The notes: generated by a model not told the origin, from the letters alone. Shown: positions 1 through 11,915, counted from the stretch's first letter. The stretch: DNA of 64,000 bases from Brachionus manjavacas (GCA_019054805.1 JAHQIY010000003.1:3968001-4032000); one strand, 5' to 3'. Numbers and translations are program-made.

Positions 1-335
1 GATTGTTCAAATGTAAAATTTCCAAGCAAGTAAAATAAAAAGAGAACTTTAATTCATCTTTACTATCATTAAGTATTTCAGGAAAAATATCAATAGATCT
101 TAGCGTGATTTGGATAAACTTTCTGAAGTACTAATTCAATTAAATTGTCAAGAGCAAATAATTTTCTTTATTTTATCTTTAAATCAAAATTATCTGATAA
201 AATTATGTAAGTATCAACAGAGATTGAATTAATATTTTTTTTTACAAAAATTCAAATTTCTGTATAAAAAAAATACAAAAAATTTAAAATTATTAGTTGT
301 ACTTTTTTTAAGTTGCTTTTTTATCTAATTTAATT
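1..335. other. AT-rich sequence, nothing recognised
   Basis: No reading frame, repeat or RNA gene could be recognised before the SINE that begins near 336. Confidence 0.5.
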
Positions 336-566
336 AGCGCGTAAAGCCGAATGATTTGCGTGTTAGTCATGTAAGCAGATAATCGAGGGTTCAAAACCCG
401 CTGATGGGGTAATAATTGCGGTGTAGATGATCAAATCGATGCAGTAACCTCTGTGTCAGATCGGAACCGTTGCTCAAGAAGATAAATGAAAAGGAGATGA
501 GCGCTTCCTCATTATCCACTAGGATAGAAAAGAGACAATTATTATTTATTGTAATAATTATTTATC
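336..566 (+). repeat. tRNA-derived SINE, copy 1
   Basis: A B-box-like segment (GGGTTCAAAACCC, about 391-403) follows a weak tRNA-like head. After it comes a body shared with copies near 5.7 and 35.5 kb (shared block about 409-545) and an ATT-rich tail (540-566). Pol III promoter plus conserved body plus simple tail is the usual SINE layout. Compared with the other two copies, this one lacks the middle segment of about 75 bp between head and body. The open frame at 470-733 overlaps the SINE and is not believed to be a gene. Confidence 0.65.
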
Positions 567-1436
567 TAAAGTCAATTTCAATTTTTTCCGTTCAACAATC
601 ATACCTTGCTTTAAAATGGTTAACTGTAAGTGAACTAAGCTCTCAGGTACTCTCTCAAAATTTTATCCAACTGAATTTTCAACTGTTTGCTTCCTATTTT
701 CAAGAAAAACTTCAATCCATCTATTTTTTATAAGGAACACGTTAAATTATTAGGCAAATGCGGGAATACTGCATCAACTGGTATCATTACTAAAAGAGAC
801 TGAATCAAGAGTTTCAAATATTTTTTTCTTAAATTACATAATTATTAATTTGGTTTTATTAAAAAAAAAATCTTTTTGTATTTAATCAAATTTAATCAAT
901 AAATTTTTTAAAAAATTTTCAAAGAAAATATATCATGTCATGAACATCGATTATATCAAAAAATCGATTTAAATACACGCTTTATTTAGTGCGATATCAC
1001 CAAATTAGAATTAAATATATTAAAGTAAACGAATTTAATGATTAAAGAGTCTTAGATTACAGTGAATAATTGAAATTTTATCATCTCAATTATGATAATA
1101 CTTCAAATATCAATTCAATACTGGAAAATAATTATTAAATTTATTGCTTTTAATAGTGGTTCAACTAAGACTTAAGAAATATTTAGGACTTAAATTAATT
1201 TATATTAATTAAAATTTTAGAGAAATTTGATTTTGAAGAGAATTAAGCCTTTAAGTGATCGTAAGTAGATTTTTTCTCAGAATATTTTCTCTTTCGTATT
1301 TTCACTCAATAGCTTGAACATATTTTTTTTTCTATTTTTTACAATAAAATGCTCGTTTTGTGTTTTTGTCATTTTTTTGGACAATTTTTTTTTAAACGCA
1401 ATTGCGAAAGTAAAAAAAAATTTTTTTGTAGTACTA
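567..1436. other. AT-rich spacer, nothing recognised
   Basis: Long A/T runs only. Short frames on both strands near 1.3-1.5 kb are low-complexity translations. Confidence 0.5.
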
Positions 1437-1700
1437 GTAGTAGTAGTAAAGGGTAGGCTACAAGTCGCGATTTGCATGCAGGATGATGCAAAACGCGATG
1501 AGTGACGACACCCTGTGTGGTACCCACTTGCCGTAATTAAGTTGCTGTTTTGTCAAGCTTGCTTTTGAAGTCGTTGGTACTTTTGGCGGAGATGATGGAG
1601 TCGTAAAGATCGTTCCAGTCATTGACAATTCGGTTGCAGAAAAAGTTATGTCGTTGATTACAGTTCTTCACCAATTCTCGTCTCAATTGTGATTAAAAAG
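1437..1700 (-). mobile_element. LINE 3'-end fragment (L2/CR1-like)
   Basis: Reverse-strand translation of about 1700-1540 gives the C-terminal tail typical of L2/CR1-type LINE polyproteins: an RRELV..C.QRH motif, FFCNRIVNDWN, then SAKSTNDFKSKLD and a stop. About 100 bp of 3' UTR follows, and a short TAG/CTA microsatellite lies at the low-coordinate (3') end near 1437-1448. Only about 50 codons remain, so the copy is heavily 5'-truncated. It lies tail-to-head with the next LINE fragment. Confidence 0.75.
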
Positions 1701-1722
1701 ATTACTAAGAGCTCAAAGTATT

Positions 1723-2380
1723 TAGTAGTAGTAGTAGTAGTAGTAGTAGTTCTTGCTGCGACACCTAACATGTAGATTGTCTAAGCCCATCACCGCCAAT
1801 TGGCCGTGTAGAGCTGTAGCAGCCGATTCCATTGAACTTATCTAAAGCCATTTTAAGATTAGCGGTTGACTTGGATTTCACTACATTTTCTGGCAACTTA
1901 TTCCAATGCGGAACTACTCTGTTTGAGAAAAATACATGTCTGGCATTTACTGCAGCCGCAAAATTGTTTCTAATTTGAGCTGGGAAACTTTCTCTCTGGA
2001 CTCTGATGCTATTTCCTCTTAACTCCCCGGCTGGTCCCTTGTTTTCTGATTTATTCACTAAATTCTTGACCAAGCTTACCTTTTCTATTCCATTCACTAA
2101 TTTGTACATTTCAATCAAGTCCCCTCTCACTCTTCTTTCACTCAGCTTTGTCAGTCCTAAATTTGTCAGCCTCATTTCATACGGCATTTTTCTTACAGAC
2201 AAAGGTATTTTTGTTGCCCTCTCTTGCACCTTTTCCAACGCATTCACGTCCATTTTCATACTTGGACTTCAAACCTGCACTGCGTAATCTAGGTGGGGTC
2301 TCACTATGGATAAATGCAATCTTACCCAAAGTCTTTCCTCTCTACTTTACGTGCCACTTTTAATGGTCAGTGATGACACA
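1723..2380 (-). mobile_element. LINE 3'-end fragment with TAG-repeat tail
   Basis: The reverse strand has an open frame of 164 codons (2259-1765). It carries the hallmarks of the region downstream of the reverse transcriptase in L2/CR1-like LINEs: ALEKVQERATK, LTKLSERRVRGDLIEMYK, then FFSNRVVPHWNKLPENVV and a K-rich end. The 3' end is marked by a TAG/CTA microsatellite at 1723-1750. The copy is 5'-truncated. A more decayed relative with the same 3' sequence sits at 35.67-36.64 kb. Confidence 0.85.
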
Positions 2381-3314
2381 AAAATAAATTTTTAACATAA
2401 TAAAATTCGATAAATTGTTTTCATAATTTAGATTATTTTATTCAAAAAAATTAAATTTATTAACTAAATCATTCTATTAAGGAAATAATTAAATTGTAAA
2501 TCAATAATTTTTTTAATGGTCAGAGTAATTTGGTGGTTGTATTTTAAATATTTTAGAGTTATATTATGATTTTAACGTTGTAAAATACAGTCCGAATTGA
2601 AAAAAATATTTTCAAAAAATGTCAAATTTCGGTTAATTTTGGACATTTTGGTTTTTACTTTTTTTTAATATTTTTTAGGAAAACATAATAAATTAACATT
2701 AAAAACCTTAAATACACTAAATTTTACTTTCGAAATTGTCTAATTAACTCAAAAGCTAATGATGTTTAGAATAAGACACTAAAATCTAAAGAACAAATCT
2801 AACTTTTTAAAAAAAAACTAATCAAATATGTTTGAATTAATGTTCTTGTGATGAAACTTTAAAATTTTTCTCCCACTTTTGATTTGGTTTCCATATTTGT
2901 TTTACTAAAGTCTTAGGACAGAAATCAAAATATGGGTTGTAGTCAATATTTTTTAGTTAAATTCAACTTGTAGATTCTTATCCTTTCTTGACGATTTTAT
3001 TCAAATTCTTTTGAATAACTTCAAGTGATCGTTAAAGATCTTATGGATGTTTCTTTGACTATCTGAAATTTCTCTTCAATACAATCAGATATTTAATTTT
3101 TAATTAAAAAAAATTTTCACACTCATTAATAATCTCATTTCTAAATATTATTGACTTTTTTAATAAAAATCCACTTATTGAGCACTTTAAGTAGATTTTT
3201 TTTTAAAATAACTTTTCAATTATAACCAAAAGTTTAATTTTTTTTTATTGAATCTTAGATAGCTTTAAAAAAGTTTTCGATTTTTATCTAAACATATTTG
3301 ATCGTCTTTTTTAT
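2381..3314. other. AT-rich region upstream of the opsin gene
   Basis: No exon or repeat recognised. Any opsin promoter would lie here, but no clear core element is visible in the AT-rich background. Confidence 0.45.
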
Positions 3315-4874
3315 ATGGAGACAAATCTTTATTTGAAAAATCAAGGTAAATTCTAAAAAAAATTTACTTTAAAAACTTTTTTTTTCTTTTTTTAAATTGT
3401 TTAATTTTTTAAGTATATGTTGATTCTTTTGAAGCAGATCCTCCTATAGAATGCTACAAGTTGCGGATCATTGGAGTTTATTGTTTGATCCTCTTCATAT
3501 TCGGTCTTATTGCTAATTCAGTATTACTCTGGATTTTGATTCATTTCAAAGAATTGAGAAACTCGATGAATGCATTTATACTTGCTTTAACAATATGTAA
3601 TTTCTTAGGATCAATAATACAAATGCCTATGGTAATTTTTAGCAATTTTTATTGCAGGTAATTCCAATATCCAAGTTCATGATAGAATTTGATGCAGTGG
3701 AGTACGAATCAGGTTTTTTTGATGCAGAAAAAAATTTTCAAAATTAGTTTTTAAAGAAATATATTTTGGACAAGAATTGTTTAAAAGTCACTAAATTTAA
3801 GGCCAGTCCGGAGTTGGACTTGTCGTGAGACTTGTTACTGTTAAAAACCTTTGTTTTAGGACTAAAAAAAAGATTTTAATTTTAAAAATGGGCTGTTCTA
3901 AAAAAAAACTGCTTCCAACTTGACTTACTCAAAGAATTAGTTAATTTGTTCCTTTTTTAACCAAAGGTGGCTTTATGGAAGAAATGGTTGTATTTTTGCA
4001 GGATTTGTCATGTACGCGATTGGATGTACTAGTCTTTTTTTACTAACAGCAATATCATTTGAAAGGTAAAAATATTAACTAATCAACTAAAGCTTCAAAA
4101 TGAAAAAAAATCAAAGGTTTTACATTATTTATAAGCCACTTAGTATTAAAAAATTGGACTACAGATTTTCGATTGCCATAATTGTTATTTGTGCTTTAAG
4201 TGGAATTCTGTGGGCTGTGCTCCCAATTTTGGGGTGGTCTCATTATTCGTTGGAGGGAGCTCTAACGAGCTGTAGTGTTGAATGGAATGAAAGGTTTGAT
4301 TTTAAACAAAAATAAATTTTTATTACAAAAATAATAAAAGAAGTGTCAATGTTGTGAGTTACAATGTCACAATTTTTACCTTTGTCTATGTGCTGCCTTT
4401 GTGTGCAATTATATTCTCGAATATAAAGCTTGTATTCATGGTAAAATTAAATTATGATGTTTAAAAGAATTAACTGACGGTTTAATTTAGATTCGTAATT
4501 TACCAAAATTTTTAAATAACTCAAATGGAGTCTTAAAACGAAAAATGATCAAAAAAATTCGAGTCGAAAAAGAGTTGACCATTTCGGCTCTGATTTTGAT
4601 AGGTAAGATTAAAATTTTTTTTGTTACAATCATATCTTATTATTTTGGTCCTTAAAAAGCTGGTTTTATGATTAGTTGGACACCTTATGCAATTGTGAGC
4701 ATGTACACTGCTTTTTTTAATCATGGAAAAATGGATCCACTTAGTGCCACAATTCCGTCACTGTTTGCCAAAGCGTCGCTTGTCTGGTCATCTGGAATTT
4801 ATATTTTCACAAACAAACAAGTGTTTAAAAAATTTAAAAAGCATTTTTTTAATTTAATAGAAGAAAAAACTTGA
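3315..4874 (+). CDS. Opsin (rhodopsin-family GPCR), seven exons
   Basis: Seven-transmembrane light-receptor protein of about 317 residues. Exons read as 3315-3345, 3438-3657, 3967-4065, 4117-4293, 4341-4440, 4491-4602 and 4660-4874. All junctions are GT/AG and keep one frame. Visible landmarks: TM1-TM2 ending MNAFILALTICNF, the disulphide Cys in GRNGC, the G-protein motif ERF at the end of TM3, the loop-2 glutamate (LEG) and its Cys, TM6 ISWTPYA, and the Schiff-base lysine in FAKAS (about Lys284). The vertebrate Glu113 position is Ala, so the loop-2 glutamate is the likely counterion, as in most non-vertebrate opsins. The usual NPxxY is SSGIY, which is odd. Best placed among peropsin/RGR/Go-type opsins, without phylogenetic proof. 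The small first exon (ten codons) is the least certain part. Confidence 0.9.
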
Positions 4875-5644
4875 ATTTTTTTAATAAAAGTTATGTAAAA
4901 TTAAAGTCTGAGCTCTGGCCAAGACAGATAAAATTGAGCATTCAATTTTGGCGTATTGAGAAAATTTTGATAAAAATGAATTTAACTAAAATTTAAAATT
5001 TAATTATTTAATAAAAAATTTAATTGAAATTTAAGTTTTTTTTCAAACACACATAATTTTTCTGCCAAATCGAAAAAATAACTTACTTTGTAACTTAATT
5101 ACATATTTCATTATTTATTTCGATTGATTTGATCCATTTTTTAATTCATAGACGGTTCCCCAAGAAATTTTCTCTAATTTTGGAAAGTAAAAAAAATCAA
5201 AAAAGGAATCAGAGAAACTGAGGATGAAATAAAGAAAACGTCAAAGAATGGTATAAGTGACTGAATCAAAATATGTTTTGAAATGATAAAATGAAATGAT
5301 CAAAATGGAAAAACCCTTCTCGATTTACTAATAAAAGTTTTTTAAAAAAAAGTACAGAAAAACTTTAAAGAAATTTTTTCTAAACTTTTGAATGATTAAT
5401 TGATAAAATTTTTATTCTAAAAATTATGCAAAAATCAAGTTTTTTTTGTATACAATTTTTCAATATTTATTTTTTATAAAATTTAAAAAAACAAAAACGG
5501 TTATTAGAAGACAATTTCTTAAAAAACAAAAAAAAAATTTACTTAATTTAATTTATGATATTTCTTTTTTCAAATTATTTTTTTTGGCTAAATCTTATTT
5601 TTATATTTTTACATTATTTTTTATAATTTTATATCCCTAGAATT
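4875..5644. other. AT-rich intergenic region
   Basis: Begins with an AATAAA-like signal just after the opsin stop. The 64-codon frame at 5446-5640 is Phe/Lys/Leu low complexity and is rejected as a gene. Confidence 0.5.
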
Positions 5645-5875
5645 GGCGTTAAAAAATCTTCAAAATACGGGGCGAATGTTTAAACCTCTTTCATCATAAA
5701 CAATAGAGTGACCAGTTTCGACTGGGTAATAATTGCGGTGTAGATGATCAACTCGATGCAGTAACCTCTGTGTCAGATCGGAGCCGTTGCTCAAGAAGGT
5801 AATTGAAAAGGAGATTAGGGCCTCCCCATTATCTACTAGGATAGAATAGGGACAATTTTTATTTGTTAATTGAAT
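5645..5875 (+). repeat. SINE, copy 2
   Basis: Matches the SINE body of copies 1 and 3. It shares with copy 3 the segment at about 5655-5725 that copy 1 lacks, then the common block through GATAGAATAGGGACAATTTT. The tRNA-like head is missing or decayed. The tail is a short ATTT-rich stretch. Confidence 0.65.
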
Positions 5876-6259
5876 CCAATAAATGAATAAGTAAAAATAA
5901 ATTTTTATTAGAATAATTTCTAATATTTTTTTTTCCATAGAAGTGTCTTTAATAAAAAAAATTCATAAGAATGTCAAGAATAAGGTTGTCGAGTTTAATC
6001 CCATAACCCCGTGATAGCTTACAAGGTTTTACCGGTCTCTACATTATTGTCTATATTTTTTGTAAGGCAAATAGAACCACTTCCATTTGATTTTTCTTAC
6101 TGAAAAATTGTAAAGATTTTTTTGATAACTTATTAAATACTATACCCAAATATTATTTTCAAAATCAAAACTGGTTTTTTTTCTAAATAATGCTTATTAT
6201 TAGAAATCTTTCAAGTAGCATTTTTTATTAGCTAAAAATATCAAAAACTTTAGAATAAA
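5876..6259. other. Intergenic region upstream of TIMM9
   Basis: AT-rich, with no recognisable elements. It probably contains the TIMM9 promoter and 5' UTR. Confidence 0.4.
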
Positions 6260-6597
6260 ATGCAAAGTCCAAATGCCCAAAATTTCGAGGATACAATCCC
6301 GGCTGTAAGTTAGCCTTAACAAATTCTAAATTAACTTTGTTACTTTATTAAAAAAATTAACGACAGATAAAAGAATTTATTAAACAATACAATAAAATAG
6401 CGGAAATTTGCTTCAACGATTGCGTCAACGATTTTACGAGCCGCAAGGTTCTAAATACCGAGGATACTTGTGTTTCAAATTGTCTCGAAAAATACTTAAA
6501 AATGAATCAGCGTGTTTCTATGAGATTCCAAGAGCATCAGATGTTAATTAATGAAAATCAAGTAGTTGCTGCTCAAAAAATGGGTCTTTTTAAATAA
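6260..6597 (+). CDS. TIMM9: Mitochondrial import chaperone Tim9
   Basis: Small intermembrane-space chaperone that, with Tim10, escorts hydrophobic carrier and beta-barrel precursors between the TOM and TIM22/SAM complexes. Two exons, 6260-6304 and 6367-6597, with a 62-bp GT/AG intron, encode 91 residues, normal for the family. The twin CX3C motifs are intact (CFNDC and CVSNC). The surrounding residues FNDCVNDFTSRKV and LKMNQRVSMRFQE are the family signature. The start is the first ATG in frame. The stop lies only 92 bp from the convergent LRRC34 stop, so the two transcripts probably overlap at their 3' ends. Confidence 0.95.
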
Positions 6598-6689
6598 AAA
6601 ATCCAGTAAAATTCAATAAAAAATTATTTAAAATTAAATTTTTTTTTATTTATATATAATTAAAGTTTAAAGAATGATGAAATTTTTTT

Positions 6690-9600
6690 TTAAAATGCTT
6701 CTATTAAAGTATTAAGAACTCCATCGCCATGCGCTGGCTGCCAATAATAAAACATGCTAATATCACTTGTTAGCTCGCATAAATAAGTCTTTCCATCGAC
6801 CACATAGGGTTTGACATCAGTATTCTCAAGATTCAAGCGTGAATTGTCAATCAATTTCTTAAATGCCTTTTGATATTTTCTAAAATTTAGTTTTTGAATT
6901 TATTAAAAAAAATACAATGCATCCTGCTTCTTCGAGTCTGTTTCCCCAAATATAAATATGAGTCAACACCAAGTTTCGTTCCAAAGCTTCAGCTAATGCA
7001 CACAAACCCTTAGCACCTATATTATTTGACTTGATTGAAAGTCTTGAAAAAAAATCTAAGAAAGGCCTCAATACAAAATTTAATTTACTTTTGTAAATTT
7101 GTGTTTGCATATGCTATGGCGTCGGCAATTAGGATAGCTCCATCATCTTCCAGTCTATTGTAGCCAAGGTCCAATATTTTCAAAGGGTTATTTCTATTTA
7201 ATAAAATAGCCAAATCGTTTGCACCATCTCTAGTTATTCGATTGCTTGAAAAAAAATTATTTAGCGTCTATTTTACAGTATAACATGATCATTGGAATTT
7301 AATATTTTAATTAAATGTTAGCAAAAGAAAGTGAAATATTAAAAGCCCAAAATGAGGATTTTTTAGTAATTTTTCAAACTTTTTATTTTTTTTGAAAAAA
7401 ATGAAATAATTTTTATCATTTTTTAAATAATTTTTATATAAAAATTTTAAAACAAAATGGAAGTTTTTTAAAGTATAATTTTAATCCGTCATATCAATTA
7501 TTAAATAGTCCTTATAAAAAAATGATTTTTATTCAAAAATTAAACGAGTTTCGGGGTTAGAATCCTGATTTGGGAGTCCGGTTATGCTGTAGATTAGGTA
7601 AAATTAAAATTAATAATTACACTTTTAATAAATTAAAATATTTAACTTAATTGTTCATATGACGATTATATCTTTATATCTTAAACAAAAATAATGAATC
7701 TAAATTTGAGGAAATATTAATTACACAATTCAAAAATATCAATTACACAAAAAATTTATTAATATCACAATTTTTTTTTTTTTTTCACATTCAAATATAA
7801 AATAATGAATTGTACAATTTAATTTATTAATAAAACAAAAAAAAAATTAGTCTCACAATAATAAAAATTATTGTCACAGCAAATAAATCTAATTAATCTT
7901 TATTTAAAGCTGACGTGGCATTTTTTGGTCTACCTCTTTTTTTCAAATAAACAAATTTAGTAACACCATTATAGTAGCTCAAATCGAGCTCAAGAAAATT
8001 ACTTAGGTAAACCAAATGAGCACAAGTGGCTCTATCTATATAAACACTTCAAGTACAACCTAAATCAGACAAGCTTACTCTAAACATCGTTTGGCTGTAA
8101 TTCGGACTGGGTAGTCATTTGAAATTGTACAATTAATCAAAATTATTGTATAAATAATAAAAAATGTTGTTCATTTAATTTTTTGCAATTCAGTTGTGAT
8201 ATTTACATAATTCATATTTTTATTGTGCAATTCAAACTAATATTGTGCGATAAATTCTTACTCTCTAAATTTTATTGAATAAATATCAAAATTTTAAATT
8301 TTTAAACACAAAATCATTGCCAACTTTAAAAGATATTCATTCCAAATTTAAAGCTTTGGTTTATTTTTTTGTACAGTTTAAACCGATTTCGAATAGTCAA
8401 GGCATTTTTCAATAAAAGTTAGATTCATTTTTTTTGTTTAGAAAATATCATTTTATCTTCAGATCCCTAAAATTTTCTCTTAATAGGCCTGGTAGACCGG
8501 TTTGAATTTTAAAACCGGTTTTGATTAGGAACTGATTTCATTATGCTCCTTTAAATTGATATTTTTAAATCTTTAAATTTTTGTTCAATTTTTTGAGAAT
8601 TTTATTTTAATTTTTATTACGAAATAATTTGGGAAATTTTTTTTTTAAATTTTGAGTACAAATATTTAAAATATTTAAATGTAAAATTCTTTACATTTGC
8701 CCCTTTAATTTGCTAAAAAAAAGAAGCAGGTTAACAATAATATCATAGTGTGCTTAAGCTGAACTTTCGAAAGGGGGTGAATAATAAAATACTTGTGTTT
8801 TTCATGCTATAATCTCTTATTTATATTAGTAAGAAAGCATAGAAAATCAATGCATCGAGAGCAAGTTATTGTTTACCAAAGGAATTGTTTACCAAGATTT
8901 GACTTTTTTGTTAATAGAGTTGTGAACGATTGGAACAGTCTGCCGGTGGATGTGGTCGAAGCAAGAAGTTTGAATTGTTTCAAATCGAAACTTGACAAGT
9001 GGCTCTTTGAAAATCGTGAAGTATCTACTACAGCTCAGTAGAGCTTGCTTGAATCTTATTCAAGTTGCAGATTATTTTTACTACCACTACTACTTCTACT
9101 AGAATAGTCAATTTTAAAATTTACCCCTTTAAACTTAGTAATGACTGACTATGAGCTGTGAGCAGCTAAAAGGTGTTTTCAACATTGAAACAAAATTGAT
9201 AACTTTTTTCTTAATTAATAAAAAAGATTTTCTAAAATTTATCGTTTTCATTAATTCTAAGAATTTAGGCTTAAATGAAACACACAAGCCAGATATTGAT
9301 TTATTTCTTAATTGAAAACGCTAATTTAAATTTTTATCTAGATTTCTGTAGACTTACAAAATCGTCTATTCATAAAAAAAGATTTGATTTATCTCATCTA
9401 ATGGACAAGAACCTAAACAATATTCAAATAAAAAAAATTAAATATCATTTGGACAATTATTTGTAATAAAGAAATTTTTTATTTTATATGTATACTTACT
9501 CCTACATTGTTTTATTGAACAAGTCGAAAATAAAGAAATAAAGTAACAATATAAATTTTCTGCCAATTAGTCGAAAACCTCAGATGAAACAGTCTTATAA

Positions 9601-10972
9601 AAAAAAAATTTATTTTATGAACTTTTTTAATTTCTCTTTGAAAAACTTTAAACAATAAATTTTTATAAACTTTAAATTGAATTTTAAATTTCTATTAAAT
9701 ATTTGAAAAAAATTTGGAAAAAATTTGGTTTAGACTTTTCTTTGAATTTACTTAAAAATTCAAAGAAAAGTAAGACAAAAATTGGTTCTGCATAACCAGC
9801 TTTACGGAACCGTTCTACCAGGCCCGCCTCTTGCCCTTACATGAGATTCGACGAGATTTTCCCAAAAATTATAGAAAGTAACGTAAATTAACATTATCTT
9901 ACTTTGGTAATTTACGTTAATTCGAATCAGCAAGGCTTTTAATTCAATAGAAAAATTGCTTACCAACTCAGATCCAAGTGTACTAGATGATAATTTGACA
10001 AAAGTTTGTCACTTATCCAGTGAACTCCATAGTCCCTCATTTCGAATTTTTTCATAACTAATTGTTTTAGTGTCTGATTGACCTTGAGCATGTTTGCAAA
10101 ATGCTGGGCGATTTCATCCATCCAATTGGCAAATTGAAACTGTGGAACAGGCCGACTAACATTTAGAGATTTCAGAGTTCGATTATAATTTAAAATTGTA
10201 GCAAGGGCAATTAGGCTCTCAATTTTCTTTGAAAAATATTAATTTTTATCCTAATCATATCAATCCAAATCATACCAAATCTGTCTCACCGATATCCAAA
10301 TGCTGTAATGTTGTGTTTACTTGGAGCATTTGAGCCATGCACATACCACCCTTATTTCCAATTTTGTTTCCATTTAAATTCAAATAAGCAAGACTGCTAT
10401 TTTTCTATTTTTTTTTTTAATTTAAAATTAGAAAAAAATTTAATTTTGATATCTTTTTAAATCAAAAGCCTTACTTGGAGAGCTAAAGCGATCTGTTCGG
10501 CACCGTCAGGACCAATTTCATTGCACATCAGATTCAGAAATTTTAGGGTATTATTTTCCTAATTAAGAAAAGCATTTTTTAAAAAGTTGAAATTTTTTTT
10601 TATTTACTGAGATTAATTTAGCGATCCATGTGGCGCTTTCGTCATCCAACTTGTTAAATCTCAGGTCTAAATTGAAGACCCAAGAGTTTATTTTAAGTGT
10701 GTGATACAAGCAAAATGCATCATCGTTTCCAAGTTTAATGCCTTCGAGAAAGTAATTGTTTCCTCTTAAATTCAAGTTATTGCTTAAGTTAAGCTTTTCA
10801 GTCCTTTTTAAAAATTTAATTAAAAAAAAATTAAGTTTTTTATAATTTACTTGGCTAAAGTTTCTGTTTGTGTCTTATTTTCAAGAATTGTTTTTATTAA
10901 TTTACTCACTTCTTTTTTGTGTAGTCTACATACTGATAGATAATGATCAAGGGTTTCGTATCGATTGGTCAT
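6690..10972 (-). CDS. LRRC34: Leucine-rich repeat protein 34
   Basis: Ribonuclease-inhibitor-type LRR protein of about 417 residues, close in length and collinear with vertebrate LRRC34. Exons in transcription order: 10972-10851, 10803-10608, 10558-10475, 10404-10276, 10226-9964, 7244-7089, 7042-6916, 6866-6690. All introns are GT/AG and 46-70 bp, except intron 5, which is 2.7 kb. Recognised segments: NLRGNNYFLEG near the N-terminus, NLMCNEIGPDGAEQIALAL, NLNGNKIGNKGGM, the long non-LRR-like exon 5, HIYIWGNRLEEAGCI, and the C-terminal NTDVKPYVVDG with a FYYWQP motif. Exon 8 must start after the AAAAG at 6867. The closer AG at 6880 shifts the frame and ends the protein. LRRC34 is linked to germ cells and ciliated or pluripotent cells in vertebrates; its role here is inferred only from homology. 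Confidence 0.92.
8830..9103 (+). mobile_element. LINE 3'-end fragment
   Basis: Open frame 8793-9041 ends with the LINE C-terminal signature FFVNRVVNDWNSLPVDVVEA followed by FKSKLDKW. After the stop comes a short 3' UTR and a CTA/CTT-type microsatellite (9081-9101). Same family type as the fragments near 1.4-2.4 kb but in the opposite orientation. It lies antisense inside the LRRC34 intron, so it should be spliced out. Confidence 0.8.
9275..9466 (+). CDS. Unrecognised small open frame in LRRC34 intron
   Basis: A 63-codon ATG-to-stop frame without recognisable motifs (Leu/Lys/Asn-rich, no signal peptide). An AATAAAG follows the stop within a few bases. It lies antisense to LRRC34. It could be a remnant of a transposon sequence or chance. 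Kept only because its composition is less repetitive than neighbouring chance frames. Confidence 0.15.
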   Translation: MKHTSQILIYFLIENANLNFYLDFCRLTKSSIHKKRFDLSHLMDKNLNNIQIKKIKYHLDNYL

Positions 10973-11217
10973 TTTTATGCTAATTTCAATATTTTTTTTC
11001 TAATTTAATTCATTCAATAATTTTTTTTTCAAATTAAATCAACTGTTTTTTAATCAATTACCATAGAAACTAGAACTCCAAAAAAAAGCTGTTTTAAGAA
11101 TTCCATATACTTTATTTTTTAACTCGAATATCTGGTATAAAATTTGAAAAATATTAATTAATTTTTGAAATATGAAATTTGGAAAAAATATTTCTGCTAT
11201 TTTGGAATACGCTTTTA
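10973..11217. other. Upstream region of LRRC34
   Basis: Short AT-rich region between the LRRC34 start and a LINE remnant; it probably holds the LRRC34 promoter. No motif stands out. Confidence 0.35.
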
Positions 11218-11915
11218 ATAATAATAATAATAATAGGCTACGACAGGTTTTATCCTGTAGAGCAAGACACTAGAGTCTCACTATGGTAGCTAAAACGAGT
11301 ATAAATTACTAAATATGTTTATTTCTTGTTTGACTTGAAAAAATCATCAATTTTCTTTTTAAAGCTGTTCTTGGTGTCTACTGAAATTATGTCAGTCGTC
11401 AATCGATTCCAATTGTCTACCACTCTATTCGACAAAAAGTGTTCTCTTTGACTGATCCTTGTGAGTTGTTTCGCTAACCTGTGCTTTCCTCCCCGTATAC
11501 CTTTAGCTGGGCCTTTAATTGATAGTGAATTAGTGAGCTTGTTCGAGTTGTGCCAGTTAATAATGCTCAATCATTTCGAAATTTAAAGTACTCGATTAAG
11601 TCAGCTCTCTCTCTTCTCTCTTGGAGGGTCGATAGGTCCAAAATTTCTAGTCTTTTTTCATAAGAAATTTCGATTATGCTCTTAACAAGTTTTGTAGCTC
11701 TAATCTGTACTTTTTCTAGTATCTTTATCTCTTTTTTGTTAAGAGGGCACCAAACTGCTATTGCACATTCTAAATGCGGTCTTACAAATGTAACATAAAG
11801 TGATCTAAACGATTTTTTAGACAAAAACTTGAAAGCCTTGCTCAGCTGCCAGAGGACAGTGGAGGCTGTATTTGCAGCTAACGTGGCTTGTTGGCCCCAT
11901 TTCAAGTTTGAACAA
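11218..11915 (-). mobile_element. LINE fragment (L2/CR1-like), frameshifted
   Basis: Two reverse frames (11905-11567 and 11570-11319) together cover the region after the reverse transcriptase. First comes FVRPHLECAIAVWCP followed by ILEKVQIRATKLV and ERRERADLIEYFK. After a frameshift at about 11570 come QREHFLSNRVVDNWNRL and the terminal FKKKIDDFF. The 3' end has an (ATA)n tail at 11218-11234. The copy is 5'-truncated and inactive. Confidence 0.85.

Larger units (their letters stand above)
7245..9963. other. Large LRRC34 intron with inserted repeats
   Basis: The only long intron of the gene. It contains a LINE tail (8830-9103). An inverted pair lies at 8486-8530 and 9775-9832, around a shared GGCCTGGTAGA core. 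There is also a 63-codon frame on the + strand (9275-9466, followed by AATAAAG) of unknown meaning. The rest is AT-rich. Confidence 0.6.

Noticed and set aside
1277-1505. Short frames on both strands near 1.3-1.5 kb
   Set aside because: Poly-Phe/Lys translations of A/T runs and of a LINE microsatellite tail.
3632-3657. A 26-bp intron in the opsin gene
   Set aside because: GT...CAG borders are present, but reading on to the donor at 3658 gives CRWLYGRNGC with the correct spacing to the conserved Cys, so the short intron is not needed.
6880-6915. A 36-bp final intron in LRRC34
   Set aside because: It puts the last exon out of frame. The acceptor at 6867 gives CIAFKKL, matching the family.
7545-7590. 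tRNA-like segment in the LRRC34 intron
   Set aside because: A GGGTTAGAATCC-like B box appears, but no A box or cloverleaf could be formed.
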